Notes under the pieces: generated by a model
Told to the model about the DNA's origin: nothing
Seen by the model: the letters and a program-made list of their open reading frames with translations, nothing else
Databases searched by the model: none
Source: Bacillota bacterium
GTDB taxonomy: Bacteria > Bacillota > Clostridia > Christensenellales > SZUA-584
DNA: 64,000 nt
Assembly (NCBI GenBank): GCA_023397655.1
Contig: JAEWTW010000043.1
Location: 93,410-157,409, forward strand
Direction: 5' to 3'
Position numbers and translations under genes: made by a program
In this document: in pieces, positions 1 to 9,028 of the stretch
How positions within the stretch are numbered: the stretch's first letter is position 1
How the letters are laid out: every line of letters starts with the position of its first letter

Positions 1-736
1 CCTGCATCAGTATGCCGCCGCGCTGTATGTTGTGCTCCACGATTTCGCCGTCCTTGGCATGTACATGGAAAATGCGGCTGCCCAGCTCGTCGATGAAGTT
101 TTCGACCTTGAGCCCGAGGTAGATGAGGTTCGCGGGGTCGAGATTGAAGCCGAAGTTGGGATGTCCGTCCAGCAGCTCAATCGCGCGCTTCGCCGTATGG
201 ATATCATAGATCATGTTGTTGGGATGCGGCTCCACGGCGAACTTGACGCCATATTCTTTGAAGCGGTCCATGATGGGTGCAAACACTTCGGCGAATTCCT
301 TCTCCATCTTATCCCAGCCGTCCGCGCTCGGGAACGGGAAGTAACGACCCCAGTTGGTGACGCCTGTGAAACCGTTGACCACGGGCACTTCCAGCGCGTT
401 CGCGGCCTGCGCCGTTTTCAGCAGGTTCTCGATACCGTATTTCACCTTGTCTTCCTTGGTGCCGGGGCACAGCTTGTCGGTGTCCTCGGTGTGCGGCCCT
501 AAAATCAGCAGCGAATCCGCATGGTTGGACAGGCCTGAAATCTCAACGCCGTAGCCTGCCAGCATCTTCTTGAGCTCAGCCGCCTTGCCGGGCTTTAGCA
601 TCTCGTCACAGCTAAACTGTTCACAGCCGCTGTACGCCGGAATCTCCATCATCTCATAGCCATACTCGACCATGATCTTCGCTACTTCCTCCAGCGACAG
701 ATGCGCATAGTTTGCCGCAAAAAAACCTAATTTCAT
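1..736 (-). CDS. Sugar phosphate isomerase/epimerase (3' end outside window)
   Basis: The 245 visible residues belong to the xylose-isomerase-like TIM-barrel family (AP endonuclease 2 superfamily), which isomerises or epimerises sugars and inositol derivatives. Seen: N-terminal MKLGFFAANYAH strand, a metal-ligand-type motif AVEPHPNN, NFGFNLDPANL, and FHVHAKDGEI, all typical of the metal-binding barrel. The ATG at 736 is preceded by AGGAGGAAGC, a strong ribosome site. The reading frame runs off the left edge, so the C-terminus is missing. It lies 33 bp after the flavin oxidoreductase at 770-2011 and is probably co-transcribed with it. The substrate cannot be told. Confidence 0.85.
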   Translation of the reverse strand, partial: MKLGFFAANYAHLSLEEVAKIMVEYGYEMMEIPAYSGCEQFSCDEMLKPGKAAELKKMLAGYGVEISGLSNHADSLLILGPHTEDTDKLCPGTKEDKVKYGIENLLKTAQAANALEVPVVNGFTGVTNWGRYFPFPSADGWDKMEKEFAEVFAPIMDRFKEYGVKFAVEPHPNNMIYDIHTAKRAIELLDGHPNFGFNLDPANLIYLGLKVENFIDELGSRIFHVHAKDGEIVEHNIQRGGILMQ

Positions 737-769
737 ATAATGCTTCCTCCTCTTATTTCCTTAATAAAA

Positions 770-2011
770 TCAAGTATGCATCGTGCGCAGAGGCCCGAAC
801 TCTTTTCTGGTCTTCACAAGCACATCGGTGTAGTGCTTGTTGTATGTGCAGCAGCCGATCTCCCGCTGGCGGATGAGCAGCTCCAGACAGTTATCACAGA
901 TGGTGCACCATTTGATTTCCTTCTCGCGACCTTCACGCAGCTTGAGCGGGAGAAGCGGATCGGCGTAGGACTGACGTCCTAAGGCGATCATGTCGACTTT
1001 GCCTTCTTCGATAAACTTGGAACCGTAGAAGAACATGGAATTCTTTTCGGGTTCGGCTGCAAGACAGCCGTTTTTGCCGTTCCGGAACACCGAGTAGTTG
1101 GAACCGATGATCGCCGCGGTTTTGGCCGCTTTCTTGAACTCCTTGGCCCATGTGGGGTGCAGGTACGCGAAGTAAGGTGCGTGTTTGTCAGCCTGAGTGA
1201 TGTTGACCGTGATGGAAGGGCTGCCGCCGGACTGCACAAAGTACTGCGCGCCGCGCTCCTCAAGGCCGCGAACCAGATCAAGAGGCTCTGTGAGGTCGAT
1301 GATGGGCGAATCCGGACCTTCCGTGCCGAAACCGCCGGGGAAGCCTTCCCACGCGGAGATCTTGGAACCAATCAAAAAGTTCTTATCGTTGATTTCTTTG
1401 CTGATGCGCTCATACAGGTCGAAAGCAAAGCGGCGTCTGTTTTCCCACGAACCGCCGTATTTCCACTGGCGATCGTTATAGGGGCGCAGTATCTGAGAAC
1501 CGAGGTAGCCGTGGCACAGCTTCAGATCAATGCCGTCCGCACCGGCATCATACGCGATGCGCGCTGCCATCACAAACCGATCCATGATGTCGTCGACTTC
1601 TTCTTCGGTCAGCACATCGCCGCCAAAGCCGGGCAGCGGCTTCACCGTCACACGGCGCGAAAACTCAGGATTGCTGAGCTCGCCTGAATGCGTCAGCTGA
1701 AATACAAACAGAGTGTCCGGGTTGATCTTCTTCAAGTCTCCCACGAATTTCGCAAGGGGCTTGGCGTTCTTGGGCATAATGGCCAGCTGGTTCAGGCGGC
1801 TCCGGCTTTCGTCCGTCACCGTGATGGCTTCCAGCGTCACCATGCCCGATTCACCCTTGAACAGATTGGAATAGCGTTCAATGGTCAGCTCGGTCGGATT
1901 ACCGTCATCATCCGCATCGGTGCATTCCATGGCCTGAATGAAGAATCTGTTCTTGCATTCCCTGTTTCCGATTTTGATCGGGCTGAGCAAAACATCCTTG
2001 TAACGATCCAT
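770..2011 (-). CDS. NADH:flavin oxidoreductase, Old Yellow Enzyme family
   Basis: A 413-residue FMN-barrel enzyme of the OYE / 2,4-dienoyl-CoA reductase FMN-domain type, expected to reduce activated double bonds or transfer hydride in the cytosol. Seen: FFIQAMECTDADDDG near the N-terminus, the family signature around GADGIDLKLCHGYLGSQ, and YGGSWENRRRF. A cysteine set C-X2-C-X2-C-X11-C near the C-terminus (from WCTICDNC) resembles the iron-sulfur ligands of dienoyl-CoA reductases, but the downstream FAD/NAD domain is absent. Start chosen at 2011 because AAGGA lies 6 bases upstream; ATGs at 2017 and 2029 are alternatives. A second enzyme with the same cysteine spacing lies at 15369-16682. Confidence 0.85.
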   Translation of the reverse strand: MDRYKDVLLSPIKIGNRECKNRFFIQAMECTDADDDGNPTELTIERYSNLFKGESGMVTLEAITVTDESRSRLNQLAIMPKNAKPLAKFVGDLKKINPDTLFVFQLTHSGELSNPEFSRRVTVKPLPGFGGDVLTEEEVDDIMDRFVMAARIAYDAGADGIDLKLCHGYLGSQILRPYNDRQWKYGGSWENRRRFAFDLYERISKEINDKNFLIGSKISAWEGFPGGFGTEGPDSPIIDLTEPLDLVRGLEERGAQYFVQSGGSPSITVNITQADKHAPYFAYLHPTWAKEFKKAAKTAAIIGSNYSVFRNGKNGCLAAEPEKNSMFFYGSKFIEEGKVDMIALGRQSYADPLLPLKLREGREKEIKWCTICDNCLELLIRQREIGCCTYNKHYTDVLVKTRKEFGPLRTMHT

Positions 2012-2129
2012 AAACATTCCTTCTTTCATTAATAGTTTCTTTTGTTTGAGAAATAACCGCCGCCTATGCAATACTTGCGCATTTATTCGGGCTTATTGTG
2101 CAGATACACGCTATAGAATTGCATTGTGT

Positions 2130-2163
2130 AAAAAAAGGCATGAAGCCGCTTTCCCTTCATGCC
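2130..2163 (-). terminator. Rho-independent terminator of the LacI-SBP gene
   Basis: On the minus strand a perfect 9-bp stem (GGCATGAAG/CTTCATGCC, 2137-2145 with 2155-2163) and a 9-base loop are followed by seven T residues (2130-2136). It lies about 50 bp after the stop of the 2210-4438 gene. Confidence 0.85.
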
Positions 2164-2209
2164 AGTATCATAATTCATTTTTTTGAACGTGTCAATATTA
2201 ATTGTCAGG

Positions 2210-4438
2210 TCATTTTATTGCATCGCTTAATTTCCTTGCGGCTGCCTTGAGAGCTTCCTTTGGCGTCACCCTTTTTTCAAGCGCAGCGTGCACCGCATCG
2301 GCGATGATTTGCTCAAAAACGGCTTCAGAAACGCTTTCTCCCTTGGAATTTCGGGGAATGGCGCGGCGTTTGGTACAGGCAAACGCATCGGGAACCGTGC
2401 GGTACCACGGGTATAAGTTGTGCAGTTCACTGCTTTCAAACACAGACCGATACGGCACGATACGACCCAGCATCGCATTGGGGATCATCAATGATTCTGA
2501 TGCGGTCCATTTCAAAAATTCAAAGGCATCGCTCTTTTTATCCGAATAAGGGCTGACACCGATCGACCATCCGCCCAGTACGCTGGTGCGTCCCGGCAGC
2601 AGTGTGCAGCCAACTTCACCCACCACATTGGATATGCTGCGGTCTTCCAGCGGGGTCGCATGGTCCGAATACATCGCCATCATCGCCGCATCCCCACGTG
2701 AAAAAATTTCCACCTGCTCGTCCCACCAGTGCGCGGGAGACTCAGGATGGGCATAATTGAAGCATTCGATATACTCCGTCAGCGCCTTCAGGCAGGCATC
2801 GCTGTCGATCACAGCTTTGCCGTTTTCGAACACGCTGCCGCCTTCTGCCCACAGACGCGGTAAAAACTCGCAGACAGCACCGGACGCGTTCATCGCTCCC
2901 AGCGTGGTACCATACAGCGTCTCGGAATCCAAGTTATACTTCCGTGTAAAAAATTTGGCCACGCATTTGTATTCTTCCCATGTTGTGGGCACTTTCAGCT
3001 CTCTTTTGTTGCGTTCATAGAAAAGCCGTTTGTTTTTGATCTGGTCAAAAAGGTCCTTGCGATAGAAGAAAAGCTGCACGGTATGGCTGAAAGGCAGGGC
3101 AAAAAGCCGGTCTCCAAAAAAACAGTGCTCGCGCAGCACATCATCGGAGAACATGCTCGCCAGCGCCTGCTGATCCGGATAGAATTCCGTCAAGTCCTGA
3201 ACGTATCCGCCCAAAATCAGTTCCTTCATCCAGGGAAGGTCCATTGAAAACGCGTCGCATTCTCCCGACTGAACACCATTCATCAGCTCTTTGAGCAGTT
3301 GATTGTAAGGCACCTGCCTGATTTCGACATCAATTCCTGAACTGCGCTTGAAATCAGCCGCCAGCGATTTGATGGTATGACTTGAAGGCGAGTCCTGAGT
3401 TAATATCTTTATTTTGCGGAAAGCTCCGATATCGTGGCAGCGCGCTGCTGCCAGACCGCGCCGCTTGGTACAGGGCACCGATATACTCCGCCCACCCCGC
3501 GCGTCATTGCTGCATACAATTTCGTCCAACATGCTGAACGCTTCCATAGCCATCTGCGTATAAGGCAGCGGCAATATCGGATCCTTATCGCTCTTGACCT
3601 TGGTCCATTCCTCGGCGTCCAGCGTGATGACCCGGGGTTTTGCGCCCCGCGGTTTGGCTCCGATATTCAGTGCGCAAACCACTCCTTCGCTGAGCACCCT
3701 GTCCGTGGTGTAAATTAATTGAGGCGCGTTTTCCAGCTCCATCAGACGAATAGCCGCACGCATTGCGCTTTCCTTGTTGCTGTTTACCGTCTCCACATAC
3801 CGAGCATCAACATTCTTTCTGGCTCTTTGCATGGCATTATAATACGCGTCCACGCATTCCAGTTCATAGGAATATTCTTGGGGCCCAGCCACAATCGCGA
3901 TCCTCTGGCAACCCGACTCAATTTGCTCCAGTATATTGGCCATTACTGCGGTGCGCACATCCATATCCACATTATTCATGCGGTATCCGGTCACCTTGCG
4001 GTGAATGAACACGATAGGCAGCCCGCCATCGATCAGCTTGTTGAAGAATTCGGTATTACCGGGCTGGCACGTCAGCAGTATCACACCATCCGTGCCCATC
4101 ATCTGTGCGCGTTCCAATATATCGCATTCCCGGCCGGGCACATCAGAGCAGACACGCAGATAGGCTTCATACCCTTTTCCGGCGGCATATCTGTCTATTT
4201 CCTCATATATTCTGGCGTATGCTTCATTTTCGATGTCCGGCAGCACCACCTCGATACGGCCTGTGCGGTTGGTTTTTAAGTTTCTGGCCAGTACATTGGG
4301 CTTATAGCCCAGTTCGGCAACCGCCTGCTCCACCCGCCTGATTTTATCGCTGCTGACCGACTTTGACCCGTTCAATACGTTGGATACCGTACCATGGGAC
4401 ACCCCTGCCAACCGTGCAACATCTTTCATTGTTGCCAT
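2210..4438 (-). CDS. LacI-family regulator fused to an extracellular-type sugar-binding domain
   Basis: A 742-residue protein, about twice the usual LacI length. Residues 1-55 form the LacI helix-turn-helix (MKDVARLAGVSHGTVSNVL) and hinge helix. Residues about 60-315 resemble the periplasmic-binding-protein sensor of LacI regulators. From about 335 to the end the sequence matches family 1 ABC sugar-binding proteins: ILTQDSPSSHTIKSLAADF, an FYRKDLFDQI segment, TTWEEY, and GGWSIGVSPYSDKKSDAFEFLKW are typical landmarks. There is no signal peptide or membrane segment, so both sensor parts should be cytosolic. ATG at 4438 is preferred over 4456 because GGGG lies about 8 bases upstream and the protein then begins MATMKDVARL as in other LacI members. 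It is divergent from the deoC-led operon, its likely target. Confidence 0.85.
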   Translation of the reverse strand: MATMKDVARLAGVSHGTVSNVLNGSKSVSSDKIRRVEQAVAELGYKPNVLARNLKTNRTGRIEVVLPDIENEAYARIYEEIDRYAAGKGYEAYLRVCSDVPGRECDILERAQMMGTDGVILLTCQPGNTEFFNKLIDGGLPIVFIHRKVTGYRMNNVDMDVRTAVMANILEQIESGCQRIAIVAGPQEYSYELECVDAYYNAMQRARKNVDARYVETVNSNKESAMRAAIRLMELENAPQLIYTTDRVLSEGVVCALNIGAKPRGAKPRVITLDAEEWTKVKSDKDPILPLPYTQMAMEAFSMLDEIVCSNDARGGRSISVPCTKRRGLAAARCHDIGAFRKIKILTQDSPSSHTIKSLAADFKRSSGIDVEIRQVPYNQLLKELMNGVQSGECDAFSMDLPWMKELILGGYVQDLTEFYPDQQALASMFSDDVLREHCFFGDRLFALPFSHTVQLFFYRKDLFDQIKNKRLFYERNKRELKVPTTWEEYKCVAKFFTRKYNLDSETLYGTTLGAMNASGAVCEFLPRLWAEGGSVFENGKAVIDSDACLKALTEYIECFNYAHPESPAHWWDEQVEIFSRGDAAMMAMYSDHATPLEDRSISNVVGEVGCTLLPGRTSVLGGWSIGVSPYSDKKSDAFEFLKWTASESLMIPNAMLGRIVPYRSVFESSELHNLYPWYRTVPDAFACTKRRAIPRNSKGESVSEAVFEQIIADAVHAALEKRVTPKEALKAAARKLSDAIK

Positions 4439-4782
4439 TCCATCAACCCCATTCACAACTGAATTTACGCATTATAGTGATATACATCTGTTTCCTGTCC
4501 TTTACACAATCATATCATGCCAATACCGTTTTACAAGATATAAAATTTATATATAACATCAAATAATGACACGCCCTGACTTTTGGAACCGTTCAAAATA
4601 TCAATCTGCAGAAAATATCGCTTTAATCGAATTAGTTAATATTCACAACAATTATAGATGCAAATATATCGAGACAGGGTTGTTTTTGGGCAAAATCCCA
4701 TAAACGAGGGCTTTTTATTGGCCGCTGTTATTGCGTAAATCGCGTTCATTATCGCAGTTCTGGGGCAAATCAAAAAAAACTA

Positions 4783-4811
4783 TTGCATTTGTCATAAACT
4801 CAATATAAAAT
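4783..4811 (+). promoter_or_regulatory. Candidate sigma-A promoter of the deoC-ABC operon
   Basis: TTGCAT (4783-4788), a 17-base spacer and TAAAAT (4806-4811) lie 45 bp upstream of the deoC start. The whole 417-bp region between the divergent regulator and deoC (4439-4855) is AT-rich and holds no gene. I could not identify a convincing LacI operator palindrome in it. Confidence 0.5.
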
Positions 4812-4855
4812 ATCTATTGGAACGTGTCATATTTTTCGTGTGAGGATTTGAATAA

Positions 4856-5530
4856 ATGACAGCAAAAGATGCAGCCAGGTTAATTGATATTAGCGCTGTA
4901 AGAACCCATCATTCCCTTTCCGACATAACCGAAATGGTGGACATCGCCCGCCGTTATCGTTTCATTAACGTGCATACACTGCCCGGTTGGACTAAAACCG
5001 TAAGCGATATGCTGAAAAACGATCCGGATATACGCGTCGGCGCACCCGTGGGTTTCCCCGGCGGCGGACATAAAACGCAGATCAAAATGCTGGAAGCCGA
5101 GCAGCTGATCGCAGACGGTGTCGAAGAAATGGACATCGTGATGAATGTTGGTAGGTTCAAAAACCGCGAATTCGGCTATGTCAGCGACGAGCTCAAAAAG
5201 ATTATCCGGCTGGCTCCGGAAAGCATACTGATCAAGGTGATCATTGAGCTCAACTGCCTTGAGGACAGTGAACTTGAAGATGTTTGCAGCATCGTGGCAG
5301 ACAGCGGCGCCCATTTCTTGAAGACGGGCACCGGCTGGGTTCCCGGTGATGCCAACATTCCCCGCATCGCGCGTATTAAAGAACTGACCCGCGGCAAGGT
5401 GCAGGTGAAAGCCGCAGGCGGTGTGCGTACCCGCGAAGAATTCGATGCCCTGCTGGCTCTCGGTGTCGAGCGCTTCGGCATCAACATCGCATCCGCATTA
5501 ACCATCGTGGAAAGCTACAACCAGGAGTAA
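4856..5530 (+). CDS. deoC: Deoxyribose-phosphate aldolase (DeoC family)
   Basis: A 224-residue class I aldolase; the family cleaves 2-deoxyribose 5-phosphate to glyceraldehyde 3-phosphate and acetaldehyde. Seen: the Schiff-base lysine K156 in FLKTGTGW, the second catalytic lysine K185 in VKAAGGVRT, and D93 in EEMDIVMNVG, so all three key residues are present. The length is normal. GAGG about 10 bases before the ATG serves as ribosome site. It heads an operon with an FGGY kinase and a ribose-type ABC importer rather than with nucleoside phosphorylases. The in vivo substrate may therefore be a phosphorylated sugar other than nucleoside-derived deoxyribose; that is inference. Confidence 0.88.
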   Translation: MTAKDAARLIDISAVRTHHSLSDITEMVDIARRYRFINVHTLPGWTKTVSDMLKNDPDIRVGAPVGFPGGGHKTQIKMLEAEQLIADGVEEMDIVMNVGRFKNREFGYVSDELKKIIRLAPESILIKVIIELNCLEDSELEDVCSIVADSGAHFLKTGTGWVPGDANIPRIARIKELTRGKVQVKAAGGVRTREEFDALLALGVERFGINIASALTIVESYNQE

Positions 5531-5537
5531 TTGCTTT

Positions 5538-7082
5538 ATGCACAACAAGGATACGATCATCGCTTATGATTTGGGAACAGGCGGCATCAAAGCGTCTTTG
5601 TTTGACCTTGAAGGCCGTTCCCTTTGCGATACTTTCAGCCAGTACGACGTGGTGTACACGGGGAGCGACTTTCACGAGCAGTCTCCCGACGTGTGGTATG
5701 AGGGTATCTGCAGCACCACGCAGCTGCTGCTCAAAAAGAGCGGTGCTGATCCCAAAAACGTTGTAGCGCTGTCCATTTCCGGCCACTCATTGGGCGTGGT
5801 GCCGGTAGACGAAAACGGCAAACTGCTGCGCAGCATGACGCCCATCTGGAGCGATACCCGTTCCAAGCAGCAAACAAAAGCTTTTTTCGCCAAGGTTCCG
5901 TACACCGAATGGTATGAAAAAACTGGCAATGGTTTTCCGGCAGAGTGTTATTCTGTGTTTAAAATGATGTGGTACCGGGACAACGAGCCCGAGCTGTATG
6001 CGAACACGTATAAGATTCTGGGTTCCAAGGACTACTGCAACCTGCGCCTGACCGGCGTGATGTGTACTGACCATTCATATGCATCGGGCAGCGGCGTTTA
6101 CGACCTGCTGAAAAATAGCTACGACGAGGATTACATACTGGCTTCCGGCCTCCGCCGGGACCTGTTTCCGCAAATCGTTCGCTCTCATGACGTGCTCGGC
6201 AGCCTGACGTCTCAAGCAGCGGCTGAGCTCGGTCTCTCCCCCGATGTCAAAGTGGTTGCGGGCGGTGTGGACAATTCGTGTATGGCACTGGGCGCGCGCG
6301 GTATTGAAAATGGACGCGCTTACATCTCGCTCGGTTCCTCGTCCTGGATCGCGGTAGTCAGCGACAAACCGCTGGTGGACGCAGAGAAAAAGCCGTTCAT
6401 ATTTGCTCACGTGATCGATGGTATGTACGCATCGGCTACCAGCATATTCGCGGCAGGTTCCAGCTTCCGCTGGGTGCGTGACGTGCTGTGTCCCGATCTC
6501 ATTGAAAAAGAGAAAGCTGGCTTGATCCCCGACGCCTATGTTGCAATGAACGAGCTGGCCGCACAGTCCCCCATCGGCGCCAACAACCTGCAGTTCAACC
6601 CAAGCCTGGCCGGCGGCGCCATGATCGAGCAAAGCCCCAACATCGTAGGCGGATTCATCGGGCTCCAGCTGTCGCACAACCGCAGCGATATGGTGCGGGC
6701 AGCGCTGGAGGGCATTACATACAACCTTTGGTATGCGATGACCGTGCTGGAAAGCTGCGGCGTGTCCGTCCCCGAACTGCTGATGGTGGGCGGCGGCGCA
6801 AAAAGCCCTTACTGGCGCCAGATGTTCGCCGACATATTTGACAGAAACATTGTCAAGACTAATGTGGATCAAAATGCCGCATCATTGGGTGCCGCGGCGC
6901 TCGCGGCGTTTGGACTTGGCCTTTGGGCAGATTACTCAGCCGTCGACAAAGCACATCAGCTCCAGAGTATTGAAAAGCCCGACGAAAGCAACGCAAGCCT
7001 TTACCGTCAGCATTACGATATGTCCCGCTACATCGCGGGATGGCTGGCGCAGACGGGCGACAAACTGGCATCAGGCAGGTAA
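5538..7082 (+). CDS. FGGY-family carbohydrate kinase (xylulokinase-like)
   Basis: A 514-residue cytosolic sugar kinase, the normal size for FGGY enzymes. Seen: N-terminal phosphate-binding motif YDLGTGGIKASLFD, the first-domain QSPDVWYEG, central GGVDNSCMALGA, and the C-terminal ATP-binding signature LMVGGGAKSPYWRQMFADI. The family phosphorylates xylulose, ribulose, glycerol, erythritol, autoinducer-2 and related substrates, and the exact one cannot be read here. It starts 8 bp after deoC with AGGAG upstream and is clearly in the same operon. It would phosphorylate the sugar brought in by the ABC importer downstream before the aldolase acts. Confidence 0.87.
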   Translation: MHNKDTIIAYDLGTGGIKASLFDLEGRSLCDTFSQYDVVYTGSDFHEQSPDVWYEGICSTTQLLLKKSGADPKNVVALSISGHSLGVVPVDENGKLLRSMTPIWSDTRSKQQTKAFFAKVPYTEWYEKTGNGFPAECYSVFKMMWYRDNEPELYANTYKILGSKDYCNLRLTGVMCTDHSYASGSGVYDLLKNSYDEDYILASGLRRDLFPQIVRSHDVLGSLTSQAAAELGLSPDVKVVAGGVDNSCMALGARGIENGRAYISLGSSSWIAVVSDKPLVDAEKKPFIFAHVIDGMYASATSIFAAGSSFRWVRDVLCPDLIEKEKAGLIPDAYVAMNELAAQSPIGANNLQFNPSLAGGAMIEQSPNIVGGFIGLQLSHNRSDMVRAALEGITYNLWYAMTVLESCGVSVPELLMVGGGAKSPYWRQMFADIFDRNIVKTNVDQNAASLGAAALAAFGLGLWADYSAVDKAHQLQSIEKPDESNASLYRQHYDMSRYIAGWLAQTGDKLASGR

Positions 7083-7088
7083 CTTAGA

Positions 7089-7478
7089 ATGAAATTACAG
7101 GCGTTTGACCATATCGCCGTTCACACGGTGGATATAAATGAATCCGTTAAGTTCTATACCGAAGTGTTGGGGTTGCCGGAATTAAAGCGCGTCCCCAACG
7201 GTGATAATGTGCTGGTCTACATGAAGGTCAATGACTACAGCGCAGTCGAGCTGTTCGATCATGAAAGGACGATTCGTTACCACGAAAACCCGGAAGATTC
7301 CTCAGGCGTTGCACACTTTTGTCTGAGCGTTTCGGGCATCGAGGAATGGAATGATCATTTGAAAAAGCATCAGGTGGAATTCACAGTACCGTTGTGTTCG
7401 CTGGAACACCTCGGCAAGAAGGTTCTCCTTTTTAAGGACCCTAATGGTGTCGTCATAGAACTGTGCGAAGACCTGTAG
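7089..7478 (+). CDS. VOC-family (glyoxalase-like) protein
   Basis: A 129-residue single-unit protein of the vicinal oxygen chelate superfamily. Seen: FDHIAVHTVDINESVKFYTE at the N-terminus, a central GVAHFCLSV strand and FKDPNGVVIELCED at the C-terminus, giving the usual H...E metal-ligand pattern of two beta-alpha-beta-beta-beta modules. Family members include lactoylglutathione lyases, epimerases and extradiol enzymes. It lies 6 bp after the kinase in the sugar operon, so an epimerase or detoxification role in that pathway is plausible but not shown. Confidence 0.8.
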   Translation: MKLQAFDHIAVHTVDINESVKFYTEVLGLPELKRVPNGDNVLVYMKVNDYSAVELFDHERTIRYHENPEDSSGVAHFCLSVSGIEEWNDHLKKHQVEFTVPLCSLEHLGKKVLLFKDPNGVVIELCEDL

Positions 7479-7518
7479 CACAAACAAATTGTAATGGGAG
7501 GAACTAAAAAGAGAGACA

Positions 7519-9009
7519 ATGGCTAATTTATTGGAGATGAAAAATATCTCAAAAAGCTTTTACGGTGTTAAAGTGCTGTCGCAGGTTGGCTTCAGTCTGG
7601 ACCGTGGCGAAGTTGTTGCTCTTTGCGGTGAAAACGGTGCGGGAAAATCGACACTCATGAAGATCCTCGCCGCAATTTACAAAGCCGACGAGGGCGATAT
7701 CATACTGGATGGTGAACATCTGCCGGCTCATTTGCAGACATTGGATATGCAGAAAAGAGGCGTTTCCATGATTCATCAGGAGCTTAATCTGATGGATCAC
7801 CTCACCGTTGCTCAGAATATATTCCTTACGCGCGAACCGCTGGGCAAAAATGGGCTGATCAACTTCCGGAAGATGAACGCGGAAGCCAAACAGCTGTTGA
7901 TTTCGCTGGGCCAGGATCAAATCAGCCCAACGGATATGGTCAGCACGCTCAAAACAGCCCAGAAGCAAATGGTGGAGATCGCCAAGGCGATTTCGTTCAA
8001 CGTTAAAGTGCTGATCATGGACGAACCGACCGCGATGCTGACTCAAAGAGAAACGGACATATTGTTTGACCTGATCCGCAAGCTGGCAAAGGAAGGCATC
8101 GGAATCATCTATATTTCGCACCGCCTTAAGGAGATCAAAGAGGTCTGTGACCGTGTCACCATACTGCGCGACGGCATGTTTATCGTGACCAAGCCCGTAT
8201 CCGAGGTCTCTGAACAGCAGATTGCCAATTACATGGTGGGTCGCGAGGTCAGCGTATCAAAGGCCACTGATTACTGCGGCGATTGCAGCGATACCATTCT
8301 GGAAGTCAAAAACGTTTCCGACTCACTGCTTAAGGATGTCAGCTTTAAAGTGGCCCGCGGAGAGATCGTCGGTTTCTCCGGTCTCGTCGGTTCCGGCAGG
8401 TCTGAGCTGATGGAATTCATCTTCGGCATTCGCAAGCCAAGAAGCGGCGAGATCTATTTGAACGGAAAACGTGTTGTCAATAAAGCTCCTGTCAAGGCCA
8501 TCAAAAGAAGTATCGGCTTTGTGACTGAAGACCGGCAGAAATCCGGCGTGGTAATCAAGAGAGACATACGTGAAAACATCAATTTGATCGACCAGGTGAA
8601 AAACAAAGGCTTTTTCAACATCGCGAAAAAGCAAAAAGCCAATACAGCCGCTATGATCAAGCGGCTCAACATACGCTGCGCTGGACAGACGCAGCTGGTG
8701 AGCAACCTGTCGGGCGGCAATCAGCAAAAGATCGTGCTGGCCAAATGGCTGCTGGTCGATTCGGATATACTGATTCTCGACGAGCCAACGCGGGGTATCG
8801 ACGTGGGCGCACGTGAGGAGATATATGCCATCATCCATGAGCTATCCGAAAGCGGAAAAACGATTATCGTCGTTTCATCGGATCTGACGGAAGTGCTCAA
8901 TATCTGCCAGCGTGTTATCGTCATGCACGAAGGCGCAATCAAAGGCGAACTCACTCACGACGACAGAACAGAAGAGAAAATAATGTCGTATGCTACAAAT
9001 GCGTGTTAA
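7519..9009 (+). CDS. Sugar ABC transporter ATP-binding protein (RbsA/MglA type)
   Basis: A 496-residue protein with two fused nucleotide-binding domains, as in ribose, galactose and xylose importers. The N-terminal domain has an intact Walker A (GENGAGKST, residues 37-45) and Walker B IMDEPTA. The C-terminal domain has a degenerate Walker A GLVGSGRSE and an intact signature LSGGNQQK with LDEPTRGIDVG. Degeneration of one site is usual in this family. It acts on the cytosolic side of the membrane with the permease at 9029 and the lipoprotein at 10070. GGGAGGA lies about 15 bases before the ATG, a long spacing. Confidence 0.93.
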   Translation: MANLLEMKNISKSFYGVKVLSQVGFSLDRGEVVALCGENGAGKSTLMKILAAIYKADEGDIILDGEHLPAHLQTLDMQKRGVSMIHQELNLMDHLTVAQNIFLTREPLGKNGLINFRKMNAEAKQLLISLGQDQISPTDMVSTLKTAQKQMVEIAKAISFNVKVLIMDEPTAMLTQRETDILFDLIRKLAKEGIGIIYISHRLKEIKEVCDRVTILRDGMFIVTKPVSEVSEQQIANYMVGREVSVSKATDYCGDCSDTILEVKNVSDSLLKDVSFKVARGEIVGFSGLVGSGRSELMEFIFGIRKPRSGEIYLNGKRVVNKAPVKAIKRSIGFVTEDRQKSGVVIKRDIRENINLIDQVKNKGFFNIAKKQKANTAAMIKRLNIRCAGQTQLVSNLSGGNQQKIVLAKWLLVDSDILILDEPTRGIDVGAREEIYAIIHELSESGKTIIVVSSDLTEVLNICQRVIVMHEGAIKGELTHDDRTEEKIMSYATNAC

Positions 9010-9028
9010 TTGATTGGGAGGATATTTT

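Noticed and set aside
4439..4855. Possible LacI operator such as TAATCGAATTA near 4627
   Set aside because: The palindrome is weak and not near the promoter; evidence is too thin to annotate.
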